Shown: positions 50,501 through 62,872, counted from the first letter of the stretch. The stretch: DNA of 64,000 bases from Begonia masoniana (GCA_022432975.1 CM039509.1:15208482-15272481), one strand, 5' to 3'. Program-made: numbers and translations. The notes: generated by a model not told the origin, from the sequence alone.

Positions 50501-51225
50501 CGTTGACCTTCATGGAATAAGAAATAGGCGAGCTACTCAATCTGCTCATCGCCTGATAAGAAAACTCGGCTCTATCCGGGGGTCGAAAGGTCACAATCCC
50601 GGATCGACAATCGATGGTGGCGAAGTGCTGTGCTAGCCAGTCCATCCCTAAGATCAGATCATAGTGTTCTATGCCCATAACAATAAGGCGAGCATAGAGG
50701 GTTCTGTCCCCAATCGAGATAACATTGCCCTGAACTACACGACCTGACTGCATACGCTCTCCTGAAGGTAGCATCACACTATACTCGCATTCTGCTAACT
50801 CAGGCGCAAGCCTCAATCTAGACACACAAGCGGTGGAAACAAAGGAATGCGTAGCCCTCGTGTCTAATAAAGAAAATACAGGAACACCAGAAACCAATAT
50901 AGTACCTGCTATCACGGCAGGCTGATCCTCGTTATCAACATCACCAGGTTCGATAAATGCGAAGATCCTCGGCATAATCCTCCTCTGATCACTGCCTGAC
51001 TGATCTCAGCCCGGCTTAGGACAATCTCTGACGAAATGGCCTGCATCTCCACAACGATAACACACATTTGTGCCCACTCTGCACTGGCCACTGTGCTCCT
51101 TCAGACACTTAGGGCAAATAGGTATCTGAGATGCCCCTTGTACTTGCTTCCCTTTCCCTCGGTCGTTGCCTCCCTCAAGAGGCCTTTTAACTCCCCTCTG
51201 TTGTTGTTGCTGAGGCTGTGCCCTA
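47526..51225 (-). pseudogene. E4 gag (3' end)-pol, Tekay/Del-like, broken
   Basis: On the minus strand: gag tail with knuckle CYRCGDAGHFVRDC (about 51020-51065), protease with [10 protein letters not shown] (Gly of DTG changed to Arg, so inactive), RT with [10 protein letters not shown] (about 49855), RNase [12 protein letters not shown], integrase ([26 protein letters not shown]) and chromodomain (IPLVKVLWRNHEVEEATWE), ending at 47526. Stops at 51006-51008 (TGA), 49056-49058 (CGA to TGA) and 48348-48350 (TGG to TAG); all in one frame, no frameshift seen. Most of gag is cut off at 51225 by E5; it should lie right of E5. Confidence 0.9.
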
Positions 51226-53668
51226 TGTAACGACCCCGGCCAGGAGCCGTCACGTGTTCATAATCTTTCATTAATCGTTCGCTTGACTTTTACTATTATT
51301 ACATCTGTTCTATTTCTCGACAGACATTCACATTTGCATAATATATATTCTTTTTTTTTATTTAAACTGGAAACAGAGACGTAGAACCATCGAGGAAGAC
51401 AAATCCTCTCGTGCTCGATTTCCTACACCTCGTCGGCTCAAACTCTCACAGAGTCGAGCGACTAGGCTCGGTCATCGGTTTCTTGACAAATTCGGGCAAG
51501 GAAGGAATGCCCTCAACTCTCTTAACATGATTCTACTCGGGTTTGCATGGGTTGCATGTGTTGACAATCCACAGAAATTTCATCGTCCGGTCATCACGTG
51601 CATTGCGCGTGACTCGCTTAACACCGCCTAAAAAGAGACATCTTCCGATGGGCACGTGGGCCTCGCGTGCTCAATTAAAACATCATCCGGTGACATCCAC
51701 CGGTCACTAGACGACAAGATAACATTTACAACTTCCGGTGATGTCAGCCAACATCCACCGGTCGCTAAACGACAAAACACATTCTACATCTACCGGTGAC
51801 GTCATCCGGAAGACTAGACCATCAAACTACTATCATTCGGCATCTGCCGATGACGTCAGCCGGAAGACTAAACCATCAAACTACTATCATTCGGCATCTG
51901 CCGATGACGTCAGCCGGAAGACTAAACCATCAAACTACTATCATTCGGCATCTGCCGATGACGTCAGCCGGAAGATTGCCTCATCCAGCTTCCATCTTAC
52001 GGTAGAAAACACTAAATCATCAAATGACTCCTTCCAACAGAAAGAAACCACAACTCATTCAGAATGCATATAGCGGAAGACTTAAGCTACAGATCATTTA
52101 TAAATCTATATAATCATTCCCTGACTCAGTGGTCAACTAGACAGTCTCAAGGCTCAACATTATAAAATAATCTCATCCTACTTAAACTACCATATCCTTT
52201 ATTATACTGAAACAAAAGAGCATTAACCAGGGGTCATAAATCGCCTTTCTAGCCCTGCACTGTCATTTTGAGCATCCCCCAGCAACCAGCCTTAAGCATC
52301 CTCTTTGAACATAGTATCCTCACCTGAACCTTTTTCACCTACACCATAAGGTTCAACTATAAGCCTAATGCTTAGTAAGGAATGCATGCTGACAGATATA
52401 CATGAGTGCACAAATTAAAGAACACAAGTTCATAAACCTTTCTTCATTCATGTTCATTTTCATTATTTACATGGCATGTATTAAGGCAGGAAACGAGGGA
52501 GGAAGGCAGGGGTACATAGTCATTTGCCTATCGCGGCAATCAAAATACATCACTCGGCCTCCCCTAGTGGGAGAATTCGCGAGCCGTACAATCATCAACT
52601 CGGCCTCCGCCAGTGGGAGAATCCGCGAGCCATACATACCATTAACTCGGCCTCCCCCAGTGGGAGATTTCGCGAGTCATACATGTCATAGTCTTTTCCC
52701 CCGTTCTGCACTTAATCATGGTTACATTTGCTTCTCATGTTCTCAACTTAATCATAACGTGGACACAGTGCATAGACATAAAGTTCATAGAGAGAAGTCA
52801 TATCATAAGGACAAGCAAAAACATCCCGTAACTTAACATCTTCTTACACCAATTCTCCATATCATAGTAATAACTAATCATAATCAACAGACTAACATCT
52901 CAATGATTTCCTAATACCCTTGCGGTGTAGGGCCCTAGTGGCCGGAAACCTTAATACATTCACTTACCTGGATTCCTTAGCAATCCGAGCTCCTTCCCTT
53001 TAAACTTCTTCACCTAAAACATGTACATTACAGTAGTTAAAACAAAGGTCCTAATAGTTCTAATCATAAATCGTCCTAGGACTCTAATAGCTAAAGTCAT
53101 TCCTAAATACTCTGTTTGATACACCGTGTTGCCAGAAATCCAAAAATAGGCAGGCAGGTTCTACCATCGATTGAAACTGAGTTGATTACTCTAAATGATC
53201 AGAATCGATTCGGGAAGGACGTCACCACACTCAGTTTACACAATGTTCTAATATTACGCGACCATTGATAAAGACCGAAACTCAAACGCCGAGCTGAGAA
53301 CAGGGTAACAAACTAATAGATAGCCACAATGTCAATGTATACCTCGGATACGGATTCGTAGAGGAAAGGCAAGCAGAAACCAGCCGTCGGTAAAGGAAAG
53401 TTCTGGTAGCCGAGGGCAAGAACTTGGGAGAGAAGAAATCGCCGAGAGGGAATGTCGGCTACAGTGGTAATAAATGAGGTTTAAGGTTTCCATTTCCTAT
53501 TTATACTCAATCCATCAATTTTAATTACAAATCTGCCACCCAACCTAGTTTTACTCAACTTGTAATAAATTTTGTCTTAACATTAAATTTAAATCATAAG
53601 GGTTAAATAAGAGGGGGTGACAATGAAAATGGTCAGAAAATCACCTGGCCGAAATGTCGGGTGTTACA
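51226..53668 (-). repeat. 3' LTR of E5
   Basis: 2443 bp, TGTAACGACCCCGG to GTCGGGTGTTACA on the plus strand. It includes a short 54-bp array (51797-51990) and three ~46-bp ACTCGGCCTCCCCCAGTGGG units (about 52550-52680). Confidence 0.92.
51797..51990 (-). repeat. 54-bp repeats, four units, E5 3' LTR
   Basis: Units start with TGACGTCA near 51797 (variant end), 51851, 51905 and 51959. Same unit as the large array at 58866-60065. Confidence 0.92.
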
Positions 53669-53709
53669 TCCACCCCTCCTTAAACAAAATTTTCGTCCTC
53701 GAAAATTGC

Positions 53710-56700
53710 TCAAGCAAATAACTCAGGATATTTGTCCAACATCTCCTGCTGTCTTTCCCATGTGGCTTCTTCAATGCCGTGATTTGTCCATAAAACTTTC
53801 ACCAATGGAATCTCTTTGTTTCTCAGAGTCTTGACCGCATATTCCAATATCTGTATTGGTTTCTCCTCATACTCCAGTGTCGGCTCTAAACCAATATCCG
53901 ATGGCTGGATGACTTGCATTGGATCACGCATGCACTTCCTTAACATTGACACGTGGAAGACATTATGAACTTTATCCAATGATGGAGGCAGTTGCAGTCT
54001 GTAAGCTGTACTCCCGACTTTTGCCAAGACAGGGAAGGGTCCAATAAATCTCGAATTAAGTTTTCCTTTCTTGCCAAATCTTAAGACTCCCTTAAATGGT
54101 GACACCTTTAAGAATACTTCATCTCCTACTGCAAACTCGAGTTCCCTCCTCCTTTGATCTGCATAACACTTCTGCCGACTTTGTGCAGTCATCATTCTTT
54201 TTCGAATAGTGGCAATCTTATCTGACATTTGCTGCAGAATATCGGGTCCAAGAAGTTTTGCTTCACCAATCTCATCCCAATAAAGAGGTGACCTACATTT
54301 CCTACCGTACAGTGCTTCATATGGTGCCATACCAATGGTGGACTGATAACTGTTATTGTAGGAGAACTCAACTAGCGGTAAATGTCTACTCCAAGTTGTC
54401 TGAAAGTCAAGTACACATGCTCTCAACATATCTTCGAGTATTTGAATAGTCCTTTCTGATTGGCCATCGTTCTGTGGGTGAAAAGCCGTGCTGAAAGATA
54501 ACTTTGTACCTAATGTGCCTTGTAAACTTTTCCAGAATCGAGAGGTAAACCTGGGGTCACGGTCTGAGACAATGGATACAGGGATTCCATGTAACCTAAT
54601 AATTTCCTGAACATAGAGATCAGCGAATTGGTCCATCGTATAGGTGGTCCTTACAGGTAAGAAATGGGCTGATTTTGTCATCCTATCAACCACAACCCAA
54701 ATACAATCATGTCCTTTTGTCGTCTTAGGTAGTCCTACTACGAAATCCATAGCTATGTGTTCCCACTTCCATTCGGGAATAGGCAAAGGCTGAAGAGTAC
54801 CTCCTGGACGTTGGTGCTCGGCTTTGACTTGTTGGCATACTAAACAGGACTCTACATACTTAGCAACATCCCTTTTTAGGTTAGGCCACCAGTACAGTAA
54901 CTTCAGGTCTCGGTACATCTTGGTGCAGCCAGGGTGTACAGAAAAGGAAGAGGAGTGCGCCTAGCCAAGATCAACTTACGCAATTCCACATCATTAGGAA
55001 TGCACCACCGATTCCTAAACCTCAGGATTCCATCCTTGGAGAGACTGAACTCGGAGGTGGTGTCTTTCAACTTATTCATCATGCTGATATTTTCCTCTGA
55101 ATCCCTCTGTTGCGCATCCTTAATCTTTTCCAAAATTGTTGGTTGAATAGTTAACTCAGCGAGTAGGATTGATAACTCTGGAACTATCTCCAAGTCAAAC
55201 ATCTGAACTTCTGTTCTCAAAGGTATAGACATGGTTGAAACCACGGGCTGCATTGTCGTCGACATCCTACTCAATGCATCAGCTACAGAGTTAGCCTTCC
55301 CCGGGTGATACTTGATCTCAAAATCGTAGTCCTTGACAAATTCCAACCAACGTCTCTGTCTCATGTTCAACTCCTTCTGTGTGAAGAGGTACTTTAGGCT
55401 TTTATGGTCAGAAAACACCTCACATTGCTGTCCATATAAATAGTGTCTCCAAATCTTCAAAGCAAAAACGACAGCAGCTAATTCTAAATCATGGGTGGGG
55501 TAGTTTTGCTCGTAATTCTTTAGCTGTCTAGAAGCATACGCTATAACTTTACCCTCTTGCATCAGGACACATCCTAAACCAACTTTAGACGCATCGCAGT
55601 AAACACTAAATTTTCCTTCTTCGGTTGGGAGGGTCAAAACAGGGGCTGTCGTTAACTTCAGTTTCAATACCCGAAAGCTATCTTCACAGGCTTCGGTCCA
55701 AGAATACTTAATGTCCTTCTTCGTCAAACTCGTCAGGGGTTTAGCTATCATAGAAAATCCCTTGATGAATTTTCTGTAATAGCCTGCCAATCCAAGGAAG
55801 CTGCGGACTTCACTGGCATTCTTTGGTTGTGGCCAATCCTTTACGGCCTGAATTTTGGTCGGGTCCACTGATATTCCATTAGCAGAAACTATATGGCCAA
55901 GGAAATTAACTTTCTCCAACCAAAATTCACACTTAGACAATTTGGCATAAAGCTGGTGCTCCTTCAATGTTGTCAAAACTACTCTTAAATGTTCTACATG
56001 GTCAGCTTCAGTCCGCGAGTATATCAGGATATCATCTATAAACACAATTACAAATTTGTCCAAGTACTCCTGAAATACTCGATTCATTAAGTCCATAAAG
56101 GCTGCAGGGGCATTTGTCAATCCAAACGACATGACCAAGAATTCATAATGTCCATAGCGGGTTCTGAAGGCTGTCTTTGGTATATCTCCTTCCTTAATCT
56201 TCAGTTGGTAGTAACCCGAACGTAAATCTATCTTTGAAAATACCTTAGCTCCTTGCAATTGGTCAAACAAATCATCAATCCTAGGCAAGAGGTACCTATT
56301 CTTGATTGTCAACTTATTTAGTTCCCTATAGTCTATACACCTTCTAAGGGAACCATCTTTCTTCCTTACAAATAAGACTGGTGCACCCCAAGGAGAACTG
56401 CTGGGGCGAATAAATCCCTTGTCAACCAATTCTTGCAATTGGACCTTCAATTCTTTCAACTCAACAGGTGTCATACGGTAAGGATTCTTAGATACAGGAG
56501 ATGCCTCAGAGTATGTATCAATTACAAATTCTATTTCCCTATCAGGTGGTATACTCGGTAAGTCATCCAAGAATGCCTCGGGAAACTCTCGGACTATAGG
56601 AATATCCTGCAGCTCAATTTTATTCTCCACCCGGTCATCCTTCACACTAGCCAGGTAGCTCTCGCAACCACATCTCAGCATTCGATATACTTCTAGTGAG

Positions 56701-58130
56701 GATATAATTGGTATCTTACTTATTTTAGGAATAGCTTGGAAAGAATAATGATTGCCATTTGGGGGTCTAAAATCAACTATTCCAGATCTACAATTTATTG
56801 TGGCATGATGTTTAAATAACCAATCCATCCCTAATATCACTTCATACCCCTTCATGTCAATAACAATTAGTTCCGCATAGAGATTCTTATCCCCTAAGGA
56901 CACAACGTCACCCTTAACAATCTGTTCTGAATGTAGGGACTTTCCTGATGGTAACATGACACTATATGACCTTTCAGTTGGTAATGATCCTATGTTATGA
57001 TTGCATACAAACAAGGTTGATATAAACGAGTGTGTGGCCCCTGTATCTATAAGTGTATAAGCAGCAAAACCACAGATCATGATGGTACCTGATATGACTG
57101 TATGCGGCACTGTGTCCTTATCTTCCAACATAGCATAAACTCTGGGTATTACTCTTGCACGGTTCGGGTCTGGCGGCATGGGGCAGTCTCTGACTAAGTG
57201 TCCGGTCTTATCACACCTGAAACAACGGCCAGAAAGCAACTTGCACTCACCAGGGTGGTTCTTCTGACATGTAGGGCATAGAGGTGCCAGAGGTCTCTTT
57301 CCTTTTCCCTGGTCACCATTCTGGTTGAGGGGCCTCTTTACTCCCTGCTGTTGTTGCTGTGGTCCCCTGTTCTATCGCGGCTGCCATCCTTTGTTTTGAC
57401 GTGGTGGCGGCTGAATATCCTTCATGAGTTTCTTTGGCTGTTCGCGCTGTGCATATGCTGTCATTTCTGCTTCTTCCAGCTCCAAGGCCTTAGCCGTCAC
57501 TTCACCATAAGGTACATTATGTATCCCAGCAGTCTTCAATTTCATGTACAGACTTGGCTTCAGTCCTTGAACAAATTGGTAAATCTTGTCTTCCTCATCC
57601 TCAATCATACGGGGAGCAAACCGTGATAAGTCATCAAATTCGCATATGTAATCCGTCACAGAGCCAGTTTGTCGTAGATTCATGAACTCCTTCTTCTTGT
57701 TGGCCCAAACAGTCCTATTAAAGTACTTGTCAAAGAAGGCAGTCTTGAACATCCCCCAGGTCATAGTTTCGGCATTAGCGGTGTTCTGGATCGAGTCCCA
57801 CCAATGCCTTGCACTTAACTCCAAATGAAAGACAGCATAGGTGACCCTATCCCCTTCGTCAACCTTTGCATACTTAAACATGTCTTCTATCTTTCAAATC
57901 CACTCCTCAGCATGAATAGGATCTGAAACATACCCATTAAACACCGGGGGTCGAAGCCGGTGAAAGCGTTCACCCCCATGATCATGAGTTGCGTTAGTAC
58001 TGGAGTTGCCTTGTTCTTCTCTAGCTGTCATCAGTCGTTCTATCTGGTGGGATTGGCGCATGACTAACTCGGTCAACTGAGCAATAGCATTGCTATCCTC
58101 ATTGGTCTCCCTCTGTTGACCTCTAACCAT
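53710..58130 (-). pseudogene. E5 gag-pol (Tekay/Del-like), lightly broken
   Basis: Start ATG 58130 (MVRGQQRE). Gag core, knuckle [14 protein letters not shown] (about 57185-57230), protease [10 protein letters not shown] intact, [12 protein letters not shown] intact (about 56040), RNase [12 protein letters not shown], integrase zinc finger, core (MDFVVGLPK, SDRDPRF, FHPQNDGQSE) and chromodomain ending ELFA at 53710. Breaks: TGA at 57894-57896 (TGG to TGA), TAG at 57372-57374 (CAG to TAG) and a one-base loss near 54961 that shifts the frame between RNase H and the integrase zinc finger. Otherwise all catalytic residues looked for are present, so inactivation is recent. Confidence 0.92.
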
Positions 58131-58140
58131 CTTGGGATTC

Positions 58141-58202
58141 CTAGACAAATCATTACAGGCATAACTTAACTTAATGACATACATGAAATCATAAATACTT
58201 AC
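58141..58202 (-). other. Intron-like segment in the E5 leader
   Basis: Minus strand: GTAAGTATTT donor from 58202, TTTGTCTAG acceptor to 58141, 62 nt, ending 10 nt before ATG 58130. Confidence 0.55.
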
Positions 58203-58276
58203 AGTTGCTGGGGTGTGCTCAAGTGACAGTCGGTGCTGGAAGGCAGTCTATAGAATCGGTTTTAGAACCTGGTTTT

Positions 58277-58288
58277 GCTCTGATACCA
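58277..58288 (-). other. Primer-binding site of E5
   Basis: TGGTATCAGAGC on the minus strand, four bases from the LTR end at 58293. Confidence 0.9.
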
Positions 58289-58292
58289 TAAT

Positions 58293-60379
58293 TGTAACGA
58301 CCCCGGCCAGGAGCCGTCACGTGTTCATAATCTTTCATTAAAAGTTCGCATGACTTTTACTATTATTACATCTTTTCTATTTCTCGACAGACATTCACAT
58401 TTGCATAATATATATTCTTTTTTTTTATTTAAACTGGAAACAGAGACGTAGAACCATTGAGGAAGACGAATCCTCTCGTGCTCGATTTCCTACACCTCGT
58501 CGGCTCAAACTCTCACAGAGTCGAGCGACTAGGCTCGGTCATCGGTTTCTTGACAAATTCGGGCAAGGAAGGAATGCCCTCAACTCTCTTAACATGATTC
58601 TACTCGGGTTGCATGGGTTGGGTTACAATCCACAAAAATTTCATCGTCCGGTCATCACGTGCATTGCGCGTGACTCGCTTAACACCGCCTAAAAGGAGAC
58701 ATCTTCCGATGGGCACGTGGGCCTCGCGTGCTCAATTAAAACATCATCCGGTGACATCCACCGGTCACTAGACGACAAGATAACATTTATAACTTCCGGT
58801 GATGTCAGCCAACATCCACCGGTCGCTAAACGACAAAAACACATTCTACATCTACCGGTGACGTCACTACTATCATTCGGCATCTGCCGATGACGTCAGC
58901 CGGAAGACTAAACCATCAAACTACTATCATTCGGCATCTGCCGATGACGTCAGCCGGAAGACTAAACCATCAAACTACTATCATTCGGCATCTGCCGATG
59001 ACGTCAGCCGGAAGACTAAACCATCAAACTACTATCATTCGGCATCTGCCGATGACGTCAGCCGGAAGACTAAACCATCAAACTACTATCATTCGGCATC
59101 TGCCGATGACGTCAGCCGGAAGACTAAACCATCAAACTACTATCATTCGGCATCTGCCGATGACGTCAGCCGGAAGACTAAACCATCAAACTACTATCAT
59201 TCGGCATCTGCCGATGACGTCAGCCGGAAGACTAAACCATCAAACTACTATCATTCGGCATCTGCCGATGACGTCAGCCGGAAGACTAAACCATCAAACT
59301 ACTATCATTCGGCATCTGCCGATGACGTCAGCCGGAAGACTAAACCATCAAACTACTATCATTCGGCATCTGCCGATGACGTCAGCCGGAAGACTAAACC
59401 ATCAAACTACTATCATTCGGCATCTGCCGATGACGTCAGCCGGAAGACTAAACCATCAAACTACTATCATTCGGCATCTGCCGATGACGTCAGCCGGAAG
59501 ACTAAACCATCAAACTACTATCATTCGGCATCTGCCGATGACGTCAGCCGGAAGACTAAACCATCAAACTACTATCATTCGGCATCTGCCGATGACGTCA
59601 GCCGGAAGACTAAACCATCAAACTACTATCATTCGGCATCTGCCGATGACGTCAGCCGGAAGACTAAACCATCAAACTACTATCATTCGGCATCTGCCGA
59701 TGACGTCAGCCGGAAGACTAAACCATCAAACTACTATCATTCGGCATCTGCCGATGACGTCAGCCGGAAGACTAAACCATCAAACTACTATCATTCGGCA
59801 TCTGCCGATGACGTCAGCCGGAAGACTAAACCATCAAACTACTATCATTCGGCATCTGCCGATGACGTCAGCCGGAAGACTAAACCATCAAACTACTATC
59901 ATTTGGCATCTGCCGATGACGTCAGCCGGAAGAGTAAACCATCAAACTACTATCATTCGGCATCTGCCGATGACGTCAGCCGGAAGACTAAACCATCAAA
60001 CTACTATCATTCGGCAGCATCAAACTACTATCATTCGGCATCTGCCGATGACGTCAGCCGGAAGATTGCCTCATCCAGCTTCCATCTTACGGTAGAAAAC
60101 ACTAAATCATCAAATGACTCCTTCCAACAGAAAGAAACCACAACTCATTCAGAATGCATATAGCGGAAGACTTAAGCTACAGATCATTTATAAATCTATA
60201 TAATCATTCCCTGACTCAGTGGTCAACTAGATAGTCTCAAGGCTCAACATTATAAAATAATCTCATCCTACTTAAAATACCATATCCTTTATTATACTGA
60301 AACAAAAGAGCATTAACCAGGGGTCATAAATCGCCTTTCCAGCCCTGCACTGTCGATTTGAGCATCCCCCAGCAACCAG
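58293..60379 (-). repeat. 5' LTR of E5, interrupted by E6
   Basis: It matches 51226-52279 apart from the expanded minisatellite. It stops at CCAG (60379), where E6 begins. Without the additional repeat units it would equal the partner LTR segment in length. Confidence 0.92.
58866..60065 (-). repeat. 54-bp minisatellite, about 22 units, E5 5' LTR
   Basis: Unit: TATCATTCGGCATCTGCCGA + TGACGTCAGCCGGAAGACTA + AACCATCAAACTAC. The TGACGTCA palindrome recurs every 54 bp from 58891 to 60049. Most units read identical; single changes occur near 59902 and 59932, and a 24-bp partial unit near 60016-60039. Since 54 is a multiple of 3 and no stop falls in two frames, long artificial open frames appear. 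Confidence 0.96.
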
Positions 60380-61489
60380 TGTAACACCCGGGAACCATGA
60401 TTTCTAGTTTTAAGTTATAATTGCCGAGTTTTAAATTGTAAGCCATATAGAGTTTTAATTCGTAGAAATAGTGAATTAAGTCTAAATGGCGAACGGGAAG
60501 TTTTGTTAGGACCCTAGGAATAGGATGAAATAATTGGTGAAGTAAGATAATGTCGGAGAAACCGAACCGATAGACAAAGTAACGATTTAAGTTGAGAAAT
60601 AATAGGAAGGGGTAAAAAGGGTAATTTGGAAGGTCAAATCTTTTAATAAAAGAGAACTTTTCTCTTCCCTCCCTCACTTTTCCTCCAACGCACGAAACCC
60701 TCCTCTTTTTGGCGATTTCTTCCTCCTCTCCATCGCCATTTCCACCGTGCGATTTCTCTTCCATTTTAGGCGATTTCTCCTCCAAGTTTCTTCAACAAAA
60801 CAACGTGCTAGGTAAGCTCTACGTTTTGGTTAAGTTTATTTGTCTTCTTAGGAGTGATTTCGAGTTAGGGTTTGTAACGAAAATTAGGGGTTTTGCTTGA
60901 AATAGTTAGGGTTGTTTGATTATTACTCATTGATGATATATTAATGATTTTTGAAGTTGTTGGAGTAGATTAATGGTGTTGAATGACATTAATGTCAAGT
61001 TAGGGTTGTTGAAATGTGGTTGAACGACATTAATGGAGGTTTTTGAAGTGGTGAGCACCAAGTGCTCGATAAAATGTCTAAATGAAGTGATTAAGAGTTT
61101 TTAGAAGAATTTGTCCTAGCTCGAGAAGACAAATTGTTTGATTCGCGGTTCGTGAGTCGATATTAATGGTTTGTTGTTAAATGCCCTAGGTGACTCAAGC
61201 TCAAAGGACGGTGCTCGGCATATTTAGGACGCCAGGTAAGTGAGCGTTAGGCTTTCGGCCACTAAGGCCCTACGTCGTACAATGTTGAAAATGTTGAATG
61301 TTATGAGGAAAGTGGTCATACGGGTAGTTAAGGAAAGACGGGTAGTTAAGTAGTGCCTTAGCGATTTAGGTAGTGCTTATGTGATAGGTTCTTCCTTACG
61401 TGTATGTCTCCTCATGTATCATGTTTTCTTAAAGTGCATACGAACGGTTTATGAACATGTTTTTATGAAAAGTTAAATGAACGATGTAT

Positions 61490-61640
61490 GTTTTCACGGG
61501 ACTATATGAATGATGAATGATTCTCACGGGAGTATATGAATGTTTCTCACGGGAGTATATGAATGTTCTCACGGGAGTATATGAATGTTTTCACGGGAGT
61601 AAATGAATGTTTTCACGGGAGTAAATGAATGTTTTCACGA
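61490..61640 (+). repeat. Short tandem repeat in the E6 LTR
   Basis: Six to seven copies of TTCACGGGAGTATATGAATG type, about 25-29 bp apart, with ATATGAATG to AAATGAATG variants in the last copies. Confidence 0.88.
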
Positions 61641-62405
61641 AACTGTTTTACAAATGTCATGCATATATGAAATGTTATGTTTAGTACGCTCCTTACTAAG
61701 CATTAGGCTTAATGTAGTTATTGTATGATGTAGGTGACGAGAACGAAGGTGAGGAACCACCTTATGATGAGCAAGTGTAGCAGTCGATGGGTGGAACTCG
61801 TGGCGGCGGCATGTGTTTTGGCTAGGCAGGGCTACTTATGGTTAGAGGTTTTTGAGGGTCTTTAGTGACGTTTTTGAGTTAATGGTTAATTGTACAGATT
61901 TTGTAAATGTTTAGTTATGTTATTAGGATGTTGGAGACTGTATGGATAACGTAAAATGTTTTGTGGATGTTTTTGATGTTTAAAAACAGGTAGGATTGTT
62001 GAACTTTTAAATGGAACCATGCGGTTCGTTTTTATGAAAAATCAATTTCGTTTTAAAGTTATTTGTGTTGGTTATGAGTTTTGGGTAAATTTAGTGTGAA
62101 AGTGTTATGTGTTTATGGGTTAAAGGTGAGGGGTAGGACGTGCGAAGGAAGGGGGAAAACAAAGAAGAGAGAGGGAGCAGGGCGCAGTGGGCGCGCAGGG
62201 CGCGCCTGAATGTGCCTTCACGATCGATCGTGCTTGAGCCGCGATCGATCGTGATCGAAGTTTGATTTCAATCAGGAGACCCGAGAGGGCCCGATCGGTC
62301 GGGCTTAAGGCGCGATCGATCGTGAACGAGTTTTCGTTTGATCGCGAGGCGAGCAGTCGTCTCTCTTGGCGAATCGCTGGGCACTCTCTGGAGAAATCCA
62401 GAGAG

Positions 62406-62493
62406 TGTGGCGCCCAGTCGCCACAATTGTGGCGCCCAGTCGCCACAATTTGTGGCGCCCAGTCGCCACAAGTTGTGGCGACCAGGCGCCACC
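62406..62493 (+). repeat. Array of four small stem-loops in the E6 LTR
   Basis: Units TGTGGCG-CCCAGT-CGCCACA, about 22-24 bp apart; each can pair its own 7-bp arms. The last unit is altered (TGTGGCGACCAGGCGCCACC). Confidence 0.85.
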
Positions 62494-62722
62494 AGTTCTG
62501 TATAAAAAAAAAATGTTTTATTTAAATTGTTTTCTTTATTAGTTAATTGTTTTAATTATTTAAGTTTATTGTTTTAGTAATTGTTTTAAATGGTTTACCA
62601 AACGAACTCCGATTTCTATTTCGATTTCGATTTTAATCAAGGTTTCCGCTTAAGTATAGTTAAAGTTAAAGAATGTTATAAAAAAAAAATGTGACATCAC
62701 GGGTACGGGTCGTGACAAATTA

Positions 62723-62734
62723 TGGTATCAGAGA
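62723..62734 (+). other. Primer-binding site of E6
   Basis: TGGTATCAGAGA, five bases after the LTR end; matches the initiator-Met site except for the last base. Confidence 0.88.
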
Positions 62735-62807
62735 GATAGAGTTTTAAAAGCGATTTTGTGATATGCCTGCCAAAAACACGCCGCCGTACGGGAACTCTCC
62801 ATCGACT

Positions 62808-62872
62808 GTAAGTGTTTAAGTTTAAGTATGATTCCTAGATGTTTATTTTTTTATGTTGTCTAATATGTTTAG
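62808..62872 (+). other. Intron-like segment in the E6 leader
   Basis: GTAAGTGTTT donor, ATGTTTAG acceptor, 65 nt, ending 10 nt before gag ATG 62883. Confidence 0.55.

Larger units (their letters stand above)
51226..60379 (-). mobile_element. E5, Tekay/Del-like element, nearly complete, inserted in E4 gag
   Basis: 3' LTR 51226-53668, gag-pol 53710-58130, intron-like leader segment 58141-58202, primer-binding site 58277-58288, 5' LTR 58293-60379 (interrupted by E6). The left flank is CCCTA (51221-51225); the right flank and the remaining ~1.4 kb of 5' LTR are expected beyond the window. It belongs to the same broad family as E3. Confidence 0.9.
60380..62717 (+). repeat. 5' LTR of E6
   Basis: TGTAACACCCGGG to GGGTCGTGACA, 2338 bp. 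It holds CACGGGAGTATATGAATG repeats (61490-61640), a CGATCGATCG cluster (62218-62350), an 11-bp-arm stem-loop (62382-62407) and four stem-loop units of TGTGGCGCCCAGTCGCCACA (62406-62493). Confidence 0.88.

Noticed and set aside
58890..60095. A 401-codon open frame of 18-residue repeats
   Set aside because: It is the translation of the 54-bp minisatellite in an LTR. 54 is divisible by 3, so a stop-free unit stays open. Another frame of the same array is open too, and the same repeats occur in the partner LTR without a gene.
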